A stretch of 64,000 nucleotides of DNA from Pseudomonas marginalis. Lineage in GTDB: Bacteria; Pseudomonadota; Gammaproteobacteria; Pseudomonadales; Pseudomonadaceae. This document shows, one piece after another, positions 1 to 8,261 of the stretch. The stretch is from contig NZ_FNSU01000003.1 in NCBI RefSeq assembly GCF_900105325.1, positions 3,100,001-3,164,000 of the forward strand. The letters run 5' to 3'. The first letter of the stretch is position 1. Each line of letters begins with the position of its first letter. The translations under genes and the position numbers were made by a program. The notes below the pieces were generated by a model. It made no database searches. It was given only the letters and a program-made list of their open reading frames with translations, and had not been told where the DNA came from.

Positions 1-160
1 CTCCAGTGACTTCAACCATAACCCGCTGTCGTCGATCTTCGATGCCAACCACACCAAGGTCAGCGGCAAGTTGCTGAAAGTGCTGGCCTGGTATGACAAC
101 GAGTGGGGCTTCTCGAACCGCATGCTGGATAACTGCCTGGCTTTGTGTAACGCCGAATAA
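1..160 (+). CDS. gap: Glyceraldehyde-3-phosphate dehydrogenase, type I (C-terminal end only)
   Basis: Only the last 52 residues are in the window; the gene begins upstream of base 1. Reading from base 2, the tail contains the NHTKVSGKLLKVLAWYDNEW segment, which is typical of the catalytic-domain C-terminus of phosphorylating GAPDH, and ends NCLALCNAE before TAA at 158-160. The enzyme oxidises glyceraldehyde 3-phosphate to 1,3-bisphosphoglycerate with NAD(P)+ in central carbon metabolism in the cytoplasm. It is followed by a REPIN rather than by a co-directional operon partner, so the next locus is probably transcribed separately. Confidence 0.93.
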   Translation, partial: SSDFNHNPLSSIFDANHTKVSGKLLKVLAWYDNEWGFSNRMLDNCLALCNAE

Positions 161-181
161 CGCCCTTTGTGGAATGGCTTT

Positions 182-270
182 TGTGGGAGGGGGCTTGCTC
201 CCGATGACGGGGTATCAGTGATGAATGCATCGACTGACACACTGCATCGGGAGCAAGCCCCCTCCCACAC
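182..270. repeat. REPIN (inverted pair of REP sequences)
   Basis: Two copies of the Pseudomonas REP core (GTGGGAGGGGGCTTGCTCCC and its reverse complement) face each other about 45 bases apart between gap and the heme-uptake sigma factor. REPINs are non-autonomous elements mobilised in trans by RAYT transposases; no RAYT gene is seen in this window. The folded hairpin may also end or attenuate gap transcription. Confidence 0.85.
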
Positions 271-315
271 TGGCCCCATGTAGGCTCACAGAAATAGCCA
301 CTTGCCATTTGAGTT

Positions 316-334
316 GATGATAAGCATTATCATT
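316..334. promoter_or_regulatory. Fur box before the ECF sigma factor gene
   Basis: The palindromic core TGATAA-GCA-TTATCA matches 17 of 19 positions of the classic Fur-box consensus AATGATAATNATTATCATT. It ends 25 bases before the GTG start of the sigma gene, where Fur bound to iron would block the promoter. Iron-controlled expression is the expected behaviour for this class of sigma factor. Confidence 0.8.
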
Positions 335-359
335 AACTGCAAATCGGTCTGGTATCACT

Positions 360-878
360 GTGAGCCAATCTCGCTTCAACCAAGTCTTTCTCACCCAACG
401 GGTGATTCTGCTACGCACCTTGCAGCGGATGGTGAATAACCACAGCACCGCCGAGGACCTGTTGCAGGAAACCTACCTGCGCGTCACCCGGGCCCTCAGC
501 GAGCGGCCGATCGATCACCTCGAACCCTTCGTCTACCAGACCGCGCGCAACCTGGCGCTGGATCATCTGCGTTCGCGCAGGGTTCAGGCGCGCACCCTGC
601 AGGAAGATGTGCCACTGGACATCCTGCAAAGCGTCGCCGCCCCCATCAGCACCCCCGAAGACGCCACCCAGGCCGAGCAATTGCTTGAGCACCTGAGCAT
701 CAGCCTCGGCCAGTTGAGCGCGCGCCAGCAGCAGATTTTCATCCTCAGCCGCCTGCACGGTTGCAGCTACCAGGAGATCGCCGATCAGTTGGACGTGTCC
801 TTGAGCACCGTGCAAAAGGAACTGAAATTGATCATGGCCATTTGTGTAGGTGTGGCCGAAAGACTGGATCGGCCTTAA
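360..878 (+). CDS. ECF sigma factor (FecI/HasI/HxuI type) of the heme-uptake locus
   Basis: This 172-residue protein has only sigma regions 2 and 4. Region 2 includes DLLQETYLRVTRAL (about residues 33-46) and region 4 carries the helix-turn-helix SYQEIADQLDVSLSTVQKEL near residue 138. It directs RNA polymerase to the promoter of a partner TonB-dependent receptor when that receptor binds its ligand. It is followed by a FecR-type anti-sigma gene (953) and a heme receptor gene (2039), the standard cell-surface-signalling order. The start is a GTG; no earlier in-frame start keeps the normal family length. A strong Fur box lies just upstream. The exact family name (HasI, HxuI or other) cannot be settled from the sequence alone. 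Confidence 0.9.
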   Translation: MSQSRFNQVFLTQRVILLRTLQRMVNNHSTAEDLLQETYLRVTRALSERPIDHLEPFVYQTARNLALDHLRSRRVQARTLQEDVPLDILQSVAAPISTPEDATQAEQLLEHLSISLGQLSARQQQIFILSRLHGCSYQEIADQLDVSLSTVQKELKLIMAICVGVAERLDRP

Positions 879-952
879 GCTTCAGCCGACGAAATTGTCG
901 ACCCAAGCTGTAGGAAAGATGAATAAAACGTGGCGAAGACCCGAGGAACACC

Positions 953-1921
953 GTGACGGACCCGAATAAACTGCGCCCCCATGAGCTGGCTCATGAGGTG
1001 TTGCAAGACACGGCTATGGACCAGGCCCTCGACTGGCTGATCGTCTTGCAGTGCCCAGCGCCCGGGCAGCGGGCCGAGTTCGAAGCCTGGCTGGCCCAAG
1101 ACCCCGCCCACGTCCACGCCTTCGGCAAGGCCCAGGCCGCCTGGGGTGGCGCGCCGGTACACAGCGCCGCCGTCGCCCTGGCCGCGCCGCGCAAACCCAG
1201 GGGCTGGCGCCGGATCAAGCCGCACTGGAAACCGCTGGCCACCGCCGCCGTGCTGTTGATCGGCCTGTTCAGCTTCAGCAACCTGCCGGTACGCCTGCAA
1301 GCCGACCATCTCACGGTGGTGGGCGAACGCCAGCGCCTGCAATTGGACGATGGCTCGAAAGTGTTGCTGAACACCAATTCGGCGTTTTCCAGCAGCATCA
1401 AGGACCACCAGCGCATCGTCCGCCTGTACCAGGGCGAAGCCTTTTTCGAAATCATGCCCGGCCATGGCCTGCCCCTGGAAATCGACGCCGGCCCCGTGCG
1501 CGCCAGCGTGCGTGATACCGCCTTCGCCGTGCGCTACCTCAACGGCGAAGCCCAGGTGCAGGTGCAGCGCGGCGATGTCGACCTGAGCAACACCTTCGAC
1601 GATGCCCGCGTGCGCCTGAGTGCCGGCGAAAGCATCCGCATCGGGCCCAAGGGCTTTGGCCAACCGGCCCGGCTGGATGCCAGCAAGGACCTGGCCTGGG
1701 TGCAAGGCCGGCTGATTTTCGAAAACTGCCCGATGAGCGAAGTGCTCGCCGAGCTGCGTCGCTACTACCCCGGCTGGATCGTCAACACCAACGACAAGCT
1801 CGCCAGCGTTGCCGTCACCGGCAACTACCGCCTCGACCAACCCCTGGATGTGGTGCGCTCCCTGGCCCACATCACCTCAGCCACATTGTCGGAATACCCC
1901 GCGCTGGTGATTTTGAACTAA
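953..1921 (+). CDS. FecR-family anti-sigma factor
   Basis: This 322-residue inner-membrane regulator has three parts: an N-terminal DUF4880 sigma-binding region (ALDWLIVLQ...FEAWLAQDPAHVHAF, about residues 25-57), one membrane helix near residues 94-108, and a periplasmic FecR domain with a C-terminal STN-interacting region. It holds the upstream ECF sigma factor and releases it when the receptor's signalling domain reports ligand. The GTG start at 953 follows a GAGGA ribosome-binding sequence with good spacing. The gap of 74 bases after the sigma gene and the shared direction point to one operon. Confidence 0.9.
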   Translation: MTDPNKLRPHELAHEVLQDTAMDQALDWLIVLQCPAPGQRAEFEAWLAQDPAHVHAFGKAQAAWGGAPVHSAAVALAAPRKPRGWRRIKPHWKPLATAAVLLIGLFSFSNLPVRLQADHLTVVGERQRLQLDDGSKVLLNTNSAFSSSIKDHQRIVRLYQGEAFFEIMPGHGLPLEIDAGPVRASVRDTAFAVRYLNGEAQVQVQRGDVDLSNTFDDARVRLSAGESIRIGPKGFGQPARLDASKDLAWVQGRLIFENCPMSEVLAELRRYYPGWIVNTNDKLASVAVTGNYRLDQPLDVVRSLAHITSATLSEYPALVILN

Positions 1922-1939
1922 ATGAGAATTATTTTTACT
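1921..1939. promoter_or_regulatory. Possible second Fur box, before the receptor gene
   Basis: AATGAGAATTATTTTTACT matches 15 of 19 positions of the Fur consensus by eye. It begins at the last base of the anti-sigma stop codon and lies about 100 bases before the receptor start. If real, the receptor would have its own promoter under both Fur and the ECF sigma factor. Confidence 0.55.
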
Positions 1940-2038
1940 CGATAGCCTTCGGCGGTACGTCTCGTCTTAGCCAATGCAACTGATTCCTATTTGGTTCGGT
2001 TCGCAACTATAAGATTCGTACCTTCCGGAGCGCTCTCG

Positions 2039-4603
2039 ATGTCCTCTCGTTTCAACCGCCGGTCCTCCTCCCCCGTGCTGTCCTTGCTGACCGCCGCCAT
2101 CCTGCTGGCCGGTTCGCCAGTGATGGCCGCCACTGCCGCCGAACCTGCCGCCCGCAACCACGGCAACTACAGCTTCAGCATCGAGCAACAGCCACTGGTT
2201 TCGGCGCTGAACGCCTTTACCAGCGTGACCGGCTGGCAAGTCGGCCTGCCCGCCGAGCTGGGCCAGGGTGTGTCGTCCCCTGGGGTGCGCGGCGCCCTGT
2301 CGCCGGAGAAAGCCCTGGACCGGCTGTTGGTGGGGACCAACCTGAGCTACCGCAAGCTGGGCAACAACAACATCGTCCTGGAAAAGCGCACGGCGGGCAG
2401 CACCCTCAACCTGCAACAGGTGACCATCAGCGCCACCCGTAACGCGCAGGATGTGAACAGCGTACCCAGCACCGTCAGCGTGCATGATCGCGAAGAACTG
2501 GACCGCCAGAACGTCAACACCATCCGTGATCTGGTGCGCTACGAGCCGGGCGTCTCGGTCGGCGGCGCTGGCACCCGTGCCGGCAATGCCGGGTTCAACA
2601 TCCGCGGGATCGACGGCGACCGCATCCTCACCCAGGTGGACGGTGTGGAAGTGCCCGACAACTTCTTCAACGGCCCCTACGCCAAGACCCGCCGCAACTA
2701 CGTCGACCCGGAGATCGTCAAGCGCGTCGAGATCCTGCGCGGCCCGGCCTCGGCCCTCTACGGCAGCAGCGCCATCGGCGGTGCCGTGAGTTACTTCACC
2801 CTCGACCCGGACGACATCATCAAGCCCGGCCAGGACGTCGGCGCACGCCTGAAGACCGGCTACAGTTCCGCCGACGAAAGCTGGCTGACCTCCGGCACCG
2901 TCGCCGGCCGCGTGCAGGACTTCGATGGCTTGCTGCACCTGAGCCAGCGCAATGGCCATGAGACCGAATCCTACGACGGCAACAACGCCACCGGCCTGGC
3001 CCGTACCGGCGCCAACCCCGAGGACGCGCGCACCACCAACATCCTGGCCAAGCTCGGCTGGAACTATGGCGATGACAACCGCCTGGGCCTGACCTATGAG
3101 AAGTACAAGGATGATCGCGACGTCAACCTGAAGAACGCGGTGGGCGGCCCGTTCATCGGCGGCCGAGGCTTCAACCTGTACCGTGATCGCCGTGGTAACG
3201 ACACCATTACCCGCGAACGTTTCGGCCTGGAAAACAGCTTCGCCCTTGAGTCGCCGATTGCCGACCGGATCAAGACCAGCCTCAACTACCAGATCGCCAA
3301 GACCGACCAGACCACTGCCGAGATCTATCAGTCAGGTCGTCGTGTCCTGCGTACCCGCGACACGCTGTACCAGGAAAAACAGTGGATTTTCGATGCTCAG
3401 TTGGACAAAGCGTTCAGCCTCGGTGAAACCGATCACCAAGTGACCTACGGCACCACCCTCAAGCAGCAGAAAGTCACCGGCTCGCGCGAGGGCGGCGCGA
3501 CCTGTGTGGCCGTCGGCAGTGGCTGCACCGCCATCGGCGCGCCCAGCCCGATTGCCACTGACAGCGTGAAAAAGTCCAGCGACTTCCCCGACCCGACCAT
3601 CAACACGTATTCGCTGTTCGCACAGGACCAGATCAGCTGGGACAAATGGACCTTCCTGCCCGCCGTGCGCTACGACTACACCCAGCTCAAACCCAAGCTG
3701 ACCCAGGCGTTCCTCAACACCGTCAACCCGACAGGCGCGGACCCGGTGAGCGACAAGGAAAAAACCTGGCACCGTGTGACACCCAAGTTCGGCCTGACTT
3801 ACGCCCTGACGGATCAATACACCTGGTTCGGCCAATATGCCGAAGGTTTCCGTACGCCATCCGCCAAGGCGTTGTACGGCCGCTTTGAAAACCTCAACCT
3901 GGGCTACACCGTCGAACCCAACCCCGACCTCAAGCCAGAAACCAGCAAGGGCATCGAAACCGGGATTCGCGGCAAATTTGACGAGGGATCCTTTGAAATC
4001 GCCGTGTTTTACAACAAGTACCGCGACTTTATCGATGAGGACAACGCCGTCGTCGGCGGCACGGTCGAACAGTTCCAGGCCATCAATATCAAGCGCGCCA
4101 CCATCAAAGGGGCCGAAGCCAAAGGGCGCCTGAACCTGGATGCATTCGGCGCCCCGCAGGGCCTCTACACCCAGGGTTCGGTGTCCTATGCCTACGGTCG
4201 TAACGACGATAACGGCGAGCCGCTGAACAGCGTCAACCCGCTCAAGGGCGTGTTTGGCCTGGGCTACGACCAGGACAACTACGGTGGTCTGTTGAGCTGG
4301 ACCCTGGTGAAAAAGCAGGATCGCGTCGACAGCAGTACCTTCCACGCGCCGGACGGCGACACCAGCGGGCCCTTCAAGACTCCGGGCTTCGGTGTTGTCG
4401 ACCTGACCGCCTTCTACAAAGTCACCCAGGACGTGACCATCAACGGCGGCCTCTACAACCTCACCGACAAGAAGTACTGGAACTGGGATGACGTACGCAG
4501 CTACGACAGTGTCGGCGAAGCCGCGGTGACCGGACCGGCCAACCTCGACCGCCTGACCCAGCCGGGCCGCAACGTTGCGATCAACCTGATCTGGGACATC
4601 TGA
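2039..4603 (+). CDS. TonB-dependent heme receptor with N-terminal signalling (STN) domain
   Basis: This 854-residue outer-membrane receptor starts at the ATG at 2039 (GGAG at about 2024) with a signal peptide ending near PVMA. A secretin/TonB N-terminus (STN) domain follows (about residues 38-115, FSIEQQPLVSALNAFTSVTG), then the plug (VPSTVSVHDREEL...GFNIRGIDGDRI) and a beta barrel ending in NVAINLIWDI. The barrel holds the heme-receptor signature region: FRTP in place of FRAP, followed by NPDL in place of NPNL, with a tyrosine but no histidine in the intervening loop. With the sigma/anti-sigma pair upstream and heme oxygenase downstream, heme uptake is well supported. No hemophore (hasA) or exporter genes are adjacent, so HxuA/PfhR-like direct uptake fits better than a full Has system. 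Confidence 0.92.
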   Translation: MSSRFNRRSSSPVLSLLTAAILLAGSPVMAATAAEPAARNHGNYSFSIEQQPLVSALNAFTSVTGWQVGLPAELGQGVSSPGVRGALSPEKALDRLLVGTNLSYRKLGNNNIVLEKRTAGSTLNLQQVTISATRNAQDVNSVPSTVSVHDREELDRQNVNTIRDLVRYEPGVSVGGAGTRAGNAGFNIRGIDGDRILTQVDGVEVPDNFFNGPYAKTRRNYVDPEIVKRVEILRGPASALYGSSAIGGAVSYFTLDPDDIIKPGQDVGARLKTGYSSADESWLTSGTVAGRVQDFDGLLHLSQRNGHETESYDGNNATGLARTGANPEDARTTNILAKLGWNYGDDNRLGLTYEKYKDDRDVNLKNAVGGPFIGGRGFNLYRDRRGNDTITRERFGLENSFALESPIADRIKTSLNYQIAKTDQTTAEIYQSGRRVLRTRDTLYQEKQWIFDAQLDKAFSLGETDHQVTYGTTLKQQKVTGSREGGATCVAVGSGCTAIGAPSPIATDSVKKSSDFPDPTINTYSLFAQDQISWDKWTFLPAVRYDYTQLKPKLTQAFLNTVNPTGADPVSDKEKTWHRVTPKFGLTYALTDQYTWFGQYAEGFRTPSAKALYGRFENLNLGYTVEPNPDLKPETSKGIETGIRGKFDEGSFEIAVFYNKYRDFIDEDNAVVGGTVEQFQAINIKRATIKGAEAKGRLNLDAFGAPQGLYTQGSVSYAYGRNDDNGEPLNSVNPLKGVFGLGYDQDNYGGLLSWTLVKKQDRVDSSTFHAPDGDTSGPFKTPGFGVVDLTAFYKVTQDVTINGGLYNLTDKKYWNWDDVRSYDSVGEAAVTGPANLDRLTQPGRNVAINLIWDI

Positions 4604-4610
4604 CGACACC

Positions 4611-4655
4611 CGACTCACCTCGTCGAAATTTCAGCGGCGAGGTGAGGATTTTTTA
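4611..4655 (+). terminator. Rho-independent terminator after the heme receptor gene
   Basis: Perfect 9-base arms CTCACCTCG and CGAGGTGAG (4614-4622 and 4638-4646) are followed by a run of T. It lies 10 bases after the receptor stop, so the heme oxygenase gene is either reached by read-through or has its own promoter. Confidence 0.85.
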
Positions 4656-4739
4656 CTGTGCCGCGTCTTCTTGTTCGTCTAGTTGATAACAGCTCTCTTT
4701 AAGGGCCATAAGGCGCTCCCCCTTCTCAAGGACTTTTTC

Positions 4740-5348
4740 ATGACCGCTTCTTCTACCGCAGAACGCCCAAGCCTGCGCTCCCAGCGCCTGAACCAGATCA
4801 CCAACGAGCCGCATACCAAGCTGGATGCGCTGGTCAAGGCCCACGCCCCGTTTGAAACCCAGGCCAACTTCGCGCGTTTCGTGGTCGCGCAGTACCTGTT
4901 CCAGTCGGAGCTGGTGGCCCTGTACAACGATGCCGAACTGATCAAGATCGTGCCTGACCTGGCCGAACGCTGCCGCGCCGAGGCCGCCAGGCTGGATCTG
5001 GCAGACCTGGATACAGAAGTGCCAGCACCGGTCCCCGGCGCGCTGAAGAACCCAAGCAAGGCCGAGGCCCTGGGCTGGTTGTTCGTGTCCGAAGGTTCCA
5101 AGCTGGGCGCTGCGTTCCTGATCAAGCGCGCCGTAGGCCTGGGCCTGAGCGAAACCTTCGGTGCCCGCCACCTGGGTGAGCCGGCCGGTGGTCGCGCCGA
5201 AGGCTGGAAAAGCTTCACTCGCACCCTGGATGCGTTGCAATTGAGCGCCGAGGAAGAAGCCGCAGCGGAAAAAGGCGCGGTGGATGCGTTTGTACGCTTC
5301 ACCGTGTTGCTGGAACAGGCGTACGCTAGCGCCCCTGAACTGGCCTGA
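4740..5348 (+). CDS. hemO: Heme oxygenase, PigA/HemO type
   Basis: The 202-residue cytoplasmic protein closely resembles P. aeruginosa PigA/HemO: LRSQRLNQITNEPH, FARFVVAQYLF, LGWLFVSEGSKLGAAFL and GGRAEGWKSF are all present. His25 in TNEPHTKL is the expected proximal heme ligand. It opens heme to biliverdin with release of iron and CO, completing the path from the receptor upstream. Asn18 and Phe115 sit where PigA has residues linked to its unusual beta/delta cleavage, so that regiochemistry is an inference. The start at 4740 (MTASSTAERP) is preferred over an upstream in-frame start because AAGGA precedes it and the length fits the family. Confidence 0.93.
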   Translation: MTASSTAERPSLRSQRLNQITNEPHTKLDALVKAHAPFETQANFARFVVAQYLFQSELVALYNDAELIKIVPDLAERCRAEAARLDLADLDTEVPAPVPGALKNPSKAEALGWLFVSEGSKLGAAFLIKRAVGLGLSETFGARHLGEPAGGRAEGWKSFTRTLDALQLSAEEEAAAEKGAVDAFVRFTVLLEQAYASAPELA

Positions 5349-5373
5349 TCGCCCACATTGAAATGCAATCAAC

Positions 5374-5463
5374 TGTGGGAGGGGGCTTGCACCCCGATGG
5401 CGGAGGGTCAGGTACCTATTTGTTGGCTGATGCACCGTTATCGGGAGCAAGCCCCCTCCCACA
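5374..5463. repeat. REPIN
   Basis: An inverted pair of REP cores (TGTGGGAGGGGGCTTG... and ...AAGCCCCCTCCCACA) lies between hemO and the YbaN-like gene. The outer flanks also pair (ATTGAAATGC with GCATTTCAAT), extending the inverted repeat beyond the REP cores. Confidence 0.85.
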
Positions 5464-5517
5464 TTTAAACCGCATTTCAATGCCGACTCTTTTGTTATCC
5501 CCTACTTTGCACACACC

Positions 5518-5919
5518 ATGACCCGCAAACCCCAATCCACCTCGAAAATCGCACAGATCCTCTTCGGCCTGCTGGCCTACGTCAGCCTGGGCATCGGGCT
5601 GGTGGCGATTGTGGTGCCGGGTTTGCCCACCACCGAGTTCATCCTCCTGGCCGCCTGGGCCGCGACCAAAAGCTCACCGCGCCTCAGTGCCTGGCTGGAA
5701 AACCACCGCCTGTTCGGACCGATCCTGTTCAACTGGCGCAACGGCAGGATCATCGCGCGCCGGGCCAAAGTCAGTGCCACCGTGAGCATGCTGCTGTGCG
5801 CCATCCTGATGCTGGTGATGCTCGACCACGGCTGGCCGATCTACCTGGCGATTGCCGGGATGAGCCTGGGCAACCTGTGGATCTGGTCACGCCCGGAACG
5901 GCTCGCACAGCCCGTGTGA
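5518..5919 (+). CDS. YbaN-family (DUF454) inner-membrane protein
   Basis: This 133-residue protein has the DUF454 signature: an N-terminal hydrophobic stretch GIGLVAIVVPGLPTTEFILLAA with the conserved PGLPTTxF motif, then FNWRNGRIIARRAKV and a second hydrophobic pair near the C-terminus (SMLLCAILMLVML, IYLAIAGMSLGNLW). Three or four membrane helices are likely. The family has no established biochemical role. In several proteobacteria such genes lie close to heme-uptake genes, as here, but a REPIN separates it from hemO and nothing in the sequence shows a heme link. Confidence 0.85.
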   Translation: MTRKPQSTSKIAQILFGLLAYVSLGIGLVAIVVPGLPTTEFILLAAWAATKSSPRLSAWLENHRLFGPILFNWRNGRIIARRAKVSATVSMLLCAILMLVMLDHGWPIYLAIAGMSLGNLWIWSRPERLAQPV

Positions 5920-6059
5920 CGCCGGCTGTAGCCGCTTTCCTACCGCCCATCGCCTATCTCTCATGAATTGATTTGTTACGCCGATGTTTCAGACATAGCG
6001 CTGAATGGACTTGGCCTTGGATTGCATGCATTTCCACACGCCCATTCGCGAGTGAACCT

Positions 6060-8198
6060 ATGTTCGACACCCTCTCCATACGTTTGAAAATCGTGCTGCT
6101 GTCCGGGCTATGTCTGCTGGGCGTAATAGCGTTGATCATCAGCATCAACCTTTACGAAACCAACCAGAACGACCATCTGATCAGCGATTCAAGCTCGCGA
6201 ATGCTCACCAGCAGCGTGCAGAACCTGCTGCAAGCCAAGGCAGCGGAGCAAGCCGTGCTGCTGCGGAAAACCTTTGGTGAAAATCTTACCGTGATCACCG
6301 CCATCGCCGATCAGGTCAAAGACCTGCGCAACCTGGCCACCAAGCGCTCGCTGGACCCCGGCGCCTTGCGTGAAGAACTCAACCAGAGCCTGAAAACCAC
6401 CTTCGAACGCAACAGCAAAGTGCTCGGCATCTGGCTGGCGTTCGAGCCCAATGGCCTGGACGGCAAGGACAGCGAGTTCGCCAATGACAAGACCCGCGCG
6501 TCCAATGAAAAAGGCCGCTTCTCCAGCTACTGGAACCGCGTCGGTGGTGAACCCTTGAACACCATCATGCTCGAGGAAGACCTGACCAAGACCACCCTCA
6601 ACCTCAGCGGAACGCCCTATAACATTTGGTACACCTGCCCCCGGGACACCCGAAGCACCTGCCTGCTGGACCCATATGAAGACACGGTGACCGGCACACC
6701 GGTACTGATGACCACCATCTCCTTGCCGATGATCGTGGACGGGAAAGTCATTGGCGTGGTCGGTGTCGATATCGCCCTCAACACCCTGCAAGCCAGCACG
6801 GACGCCGCGCAAAAAGAGCTGTTCGACGGTGCGGCACACCTTGAGATCATTTCCAGCAACGGCCTGATTGCGGCCTACAGTGGCGAACCCGCCAAGGTTG
6901 GAAAAAACCTGGTCGACACCCTCGGTGCAGAAGGCAAGGAGATCGTGCAACTGCTCGCCAGTGGCAGCTATGTCAACCGCGAACAAGGCGACACCATCCG
7001 CGCGGTTTACCCGGTCAAGCCCATTGCCGATGCCAAAGCCTGGGGCGTAGTGATCAAACTGCCCAAACACGTGATGCTTGCCGACAGCACGAAACTTCAA
7101 GGCGTGCTCGACGCAGCCCAGGCCAGCGGCACCCTCAAGGCCTTGCTGGTCGGCGCCGCCGCCGGCCTGCTCGGCTTGCTGCTGATCTGGCTCACCGCCA
7201 CCGGCGTGACCCGCCCGATCAACAGCGTGGCCGCCATGCTCAAGGACATCGCCAGCGGCGACGGCGATCTCACCCAGCGCCTGGCCTATGCCAAGAAAGA
7301 TGAACTGGGCGAGTTGGTGAACTGGTTCAACCGCTTCCTCGATAAGCTGCAACCGACCATCGCGCAGATCAAGCAAAGCATCACCGAAGCCCGTGGCACG
7401 GCTGACCAGTCCTCGGCCATCGCACGCCAGACCAGCGAAGGCATGCAGGTGCAGTTCCGCGAAATCGACCAGGTGGCCACGGCGTCCAACGAAATGAGCG
7501 CCACCGCCCATGACGTCGCCAACAGCGCCTCCAATGCCGCCAGCGCGGCACGCGGCGCCGATCAGTCGGCCCGTGAAGGCATGTCGATCATCGAGCAGAG
7601 CACCCGCGACATCACCACCCTCGCCGAAGAAGTCAGCAAAGCGGTGGGCGAAGTCGAAGCCCTGGCGGTCAATAGCGAGCAGATCGGTTCAGTCCTGGAA
7701 GTGATCCGCAGCATTGCCGAGCAAACCAACCTGCTGGCGCTCAACGCGGCGATCGAAGCCGCACGCGCCGGGGAAAGCGGCCGGGGGTTTGCGGTGGTGG
7801 CAGACGAAGTGCGCAACCTGGCCAAGCGCACCCAGGATTCCGTGGAGGAAATCCGCCTGGTGATCGAACGCATCCAGAGCGGCACCCGTGGCGTGGTGGC
7901 AACCATGCACTCGAGCCAGAGCCAGGCCCAGAGTAACGCCGGGCAGATCCATCAAGCCGCGCAGGCCCTGGGCAAGATCAGTGATGCGGTGACGGTGATC
8001 AGCGACATGAACCTGCAAATCGCCAGCGCCGCCGAGCAGCAAAGCGCCGTGGCCGAAGAGGTCAACCGCAACGTCTCGGCGATCCGCACCGTGACCGAAA
8101 CCCTCACCGGCCAGGCCACCGAATCGGCGGCCATCAGCAGCCAGCTCAATGCGTTGGCCAGCCAGCAGATGAAACTCATGGATCAATTCAAGGTGTAA
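6060..8198 (+). CDS. Methyl-accepting chemotaxis protein with dCache sensor
   Basis: This 712-residue transmembrane chemoreceptor has a first membrane helix near residues 11-30, a large periplasmic double-Cache domain to about residue 355 (YNIWYTCPRDT..., then TTISLPMIVDGKVIGVVGVDI), a second helix near 357-379, HAMP at about 380-430, and a cytoplasmic signalling hairpin whose tip (about residues 550-590) contains EQTNLLALNAAIEAARAGE. It would pass ligand binding to CheW/CheA and flagellar motors. The ligand cannot be named; the amino-acid-binding dCache motif is not obvious. The ATG at 6060 is chosen over a longer in-frame start because the hydrophobic helix then sits at the N-terminus. No che genes are adjacent, which is usual for orphan receptors. 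Confidence 0.92.
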   Translation: MFDTLSIRLKIVLLSGLCLLGVIALIISINLYETNQNDHLISDSSSRMLTSSVQNLLQAKAAEQAVLLRKTFGENLTVITAIADQVKDLRNLATKRSLDPGALREELNQSLKTTFERNSKVLGIWLAFEPNGLDGKDSEFANDKTRASNEKGRFSSYWNRVGGEPLNTIMLEEDLTKTTLNLSGTPYNIWYTCPRDTRSTCLLDPYEDTVTGTPVLMTTISLPMIVDGKVIGVVGVDIALNTLQASTDAAQKELFDGAAHLEIISSNGLIAAYSGEPAKVGKNLVDTLGAEGKEIVQLLASGSYVNREQGDTIRAVYPVKPIADAKAWGVVIKLPKHVMLADSTKLQGVLDAAQASGTLKALLVGAAAGLLGLLLIWLTATGVTRPINSVAAMLKDIASGDGDLTQRLAYAKKDELGELVNWFNRFLDKLQPTIAQIKQSITEARGTADQSSAIARQTSEGMQVQFREIDQVATASNEMSATAHDVANSASNAASAARGADQSAREGMSIIEQSTRDITTLAEEVSKAVGEVEALAVNSEQIGSVLEVIRSIAEQTNLLALNAAIEAARAGESGRGFAVVADEVRNLAKRTQDSVEEIRLVIERIQSGTRGVVATMHSSQSQAQSNAGQIHQAAQALGKISDAVTVISDMNLQIASAAEQQSAVAEEVNRNVSAIRTVTETLTGQATESAAISSQLNALASQQMKLMDQFKV

Positions 8199-8213
8199 GA
8201 CACACCAATGGTC

Positions 8214-8248
8214 AAATGTGGGAGGGGGCAAGCCCCCTCCCACATTTT
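8214..8248. repeat. Single REP hairpin, perfect palindrome
   Basis: AAATGTGGGAGGGGG-CAAG-CCCCCTCCCACATTT is a near-perfect palindrome between the convergent chemoreceptor and nitroreductase genes. It could act as a two-way transcription stop. Confidence 0.8.
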
Positions 8249-8261
8249 GATCGCCTACTGC

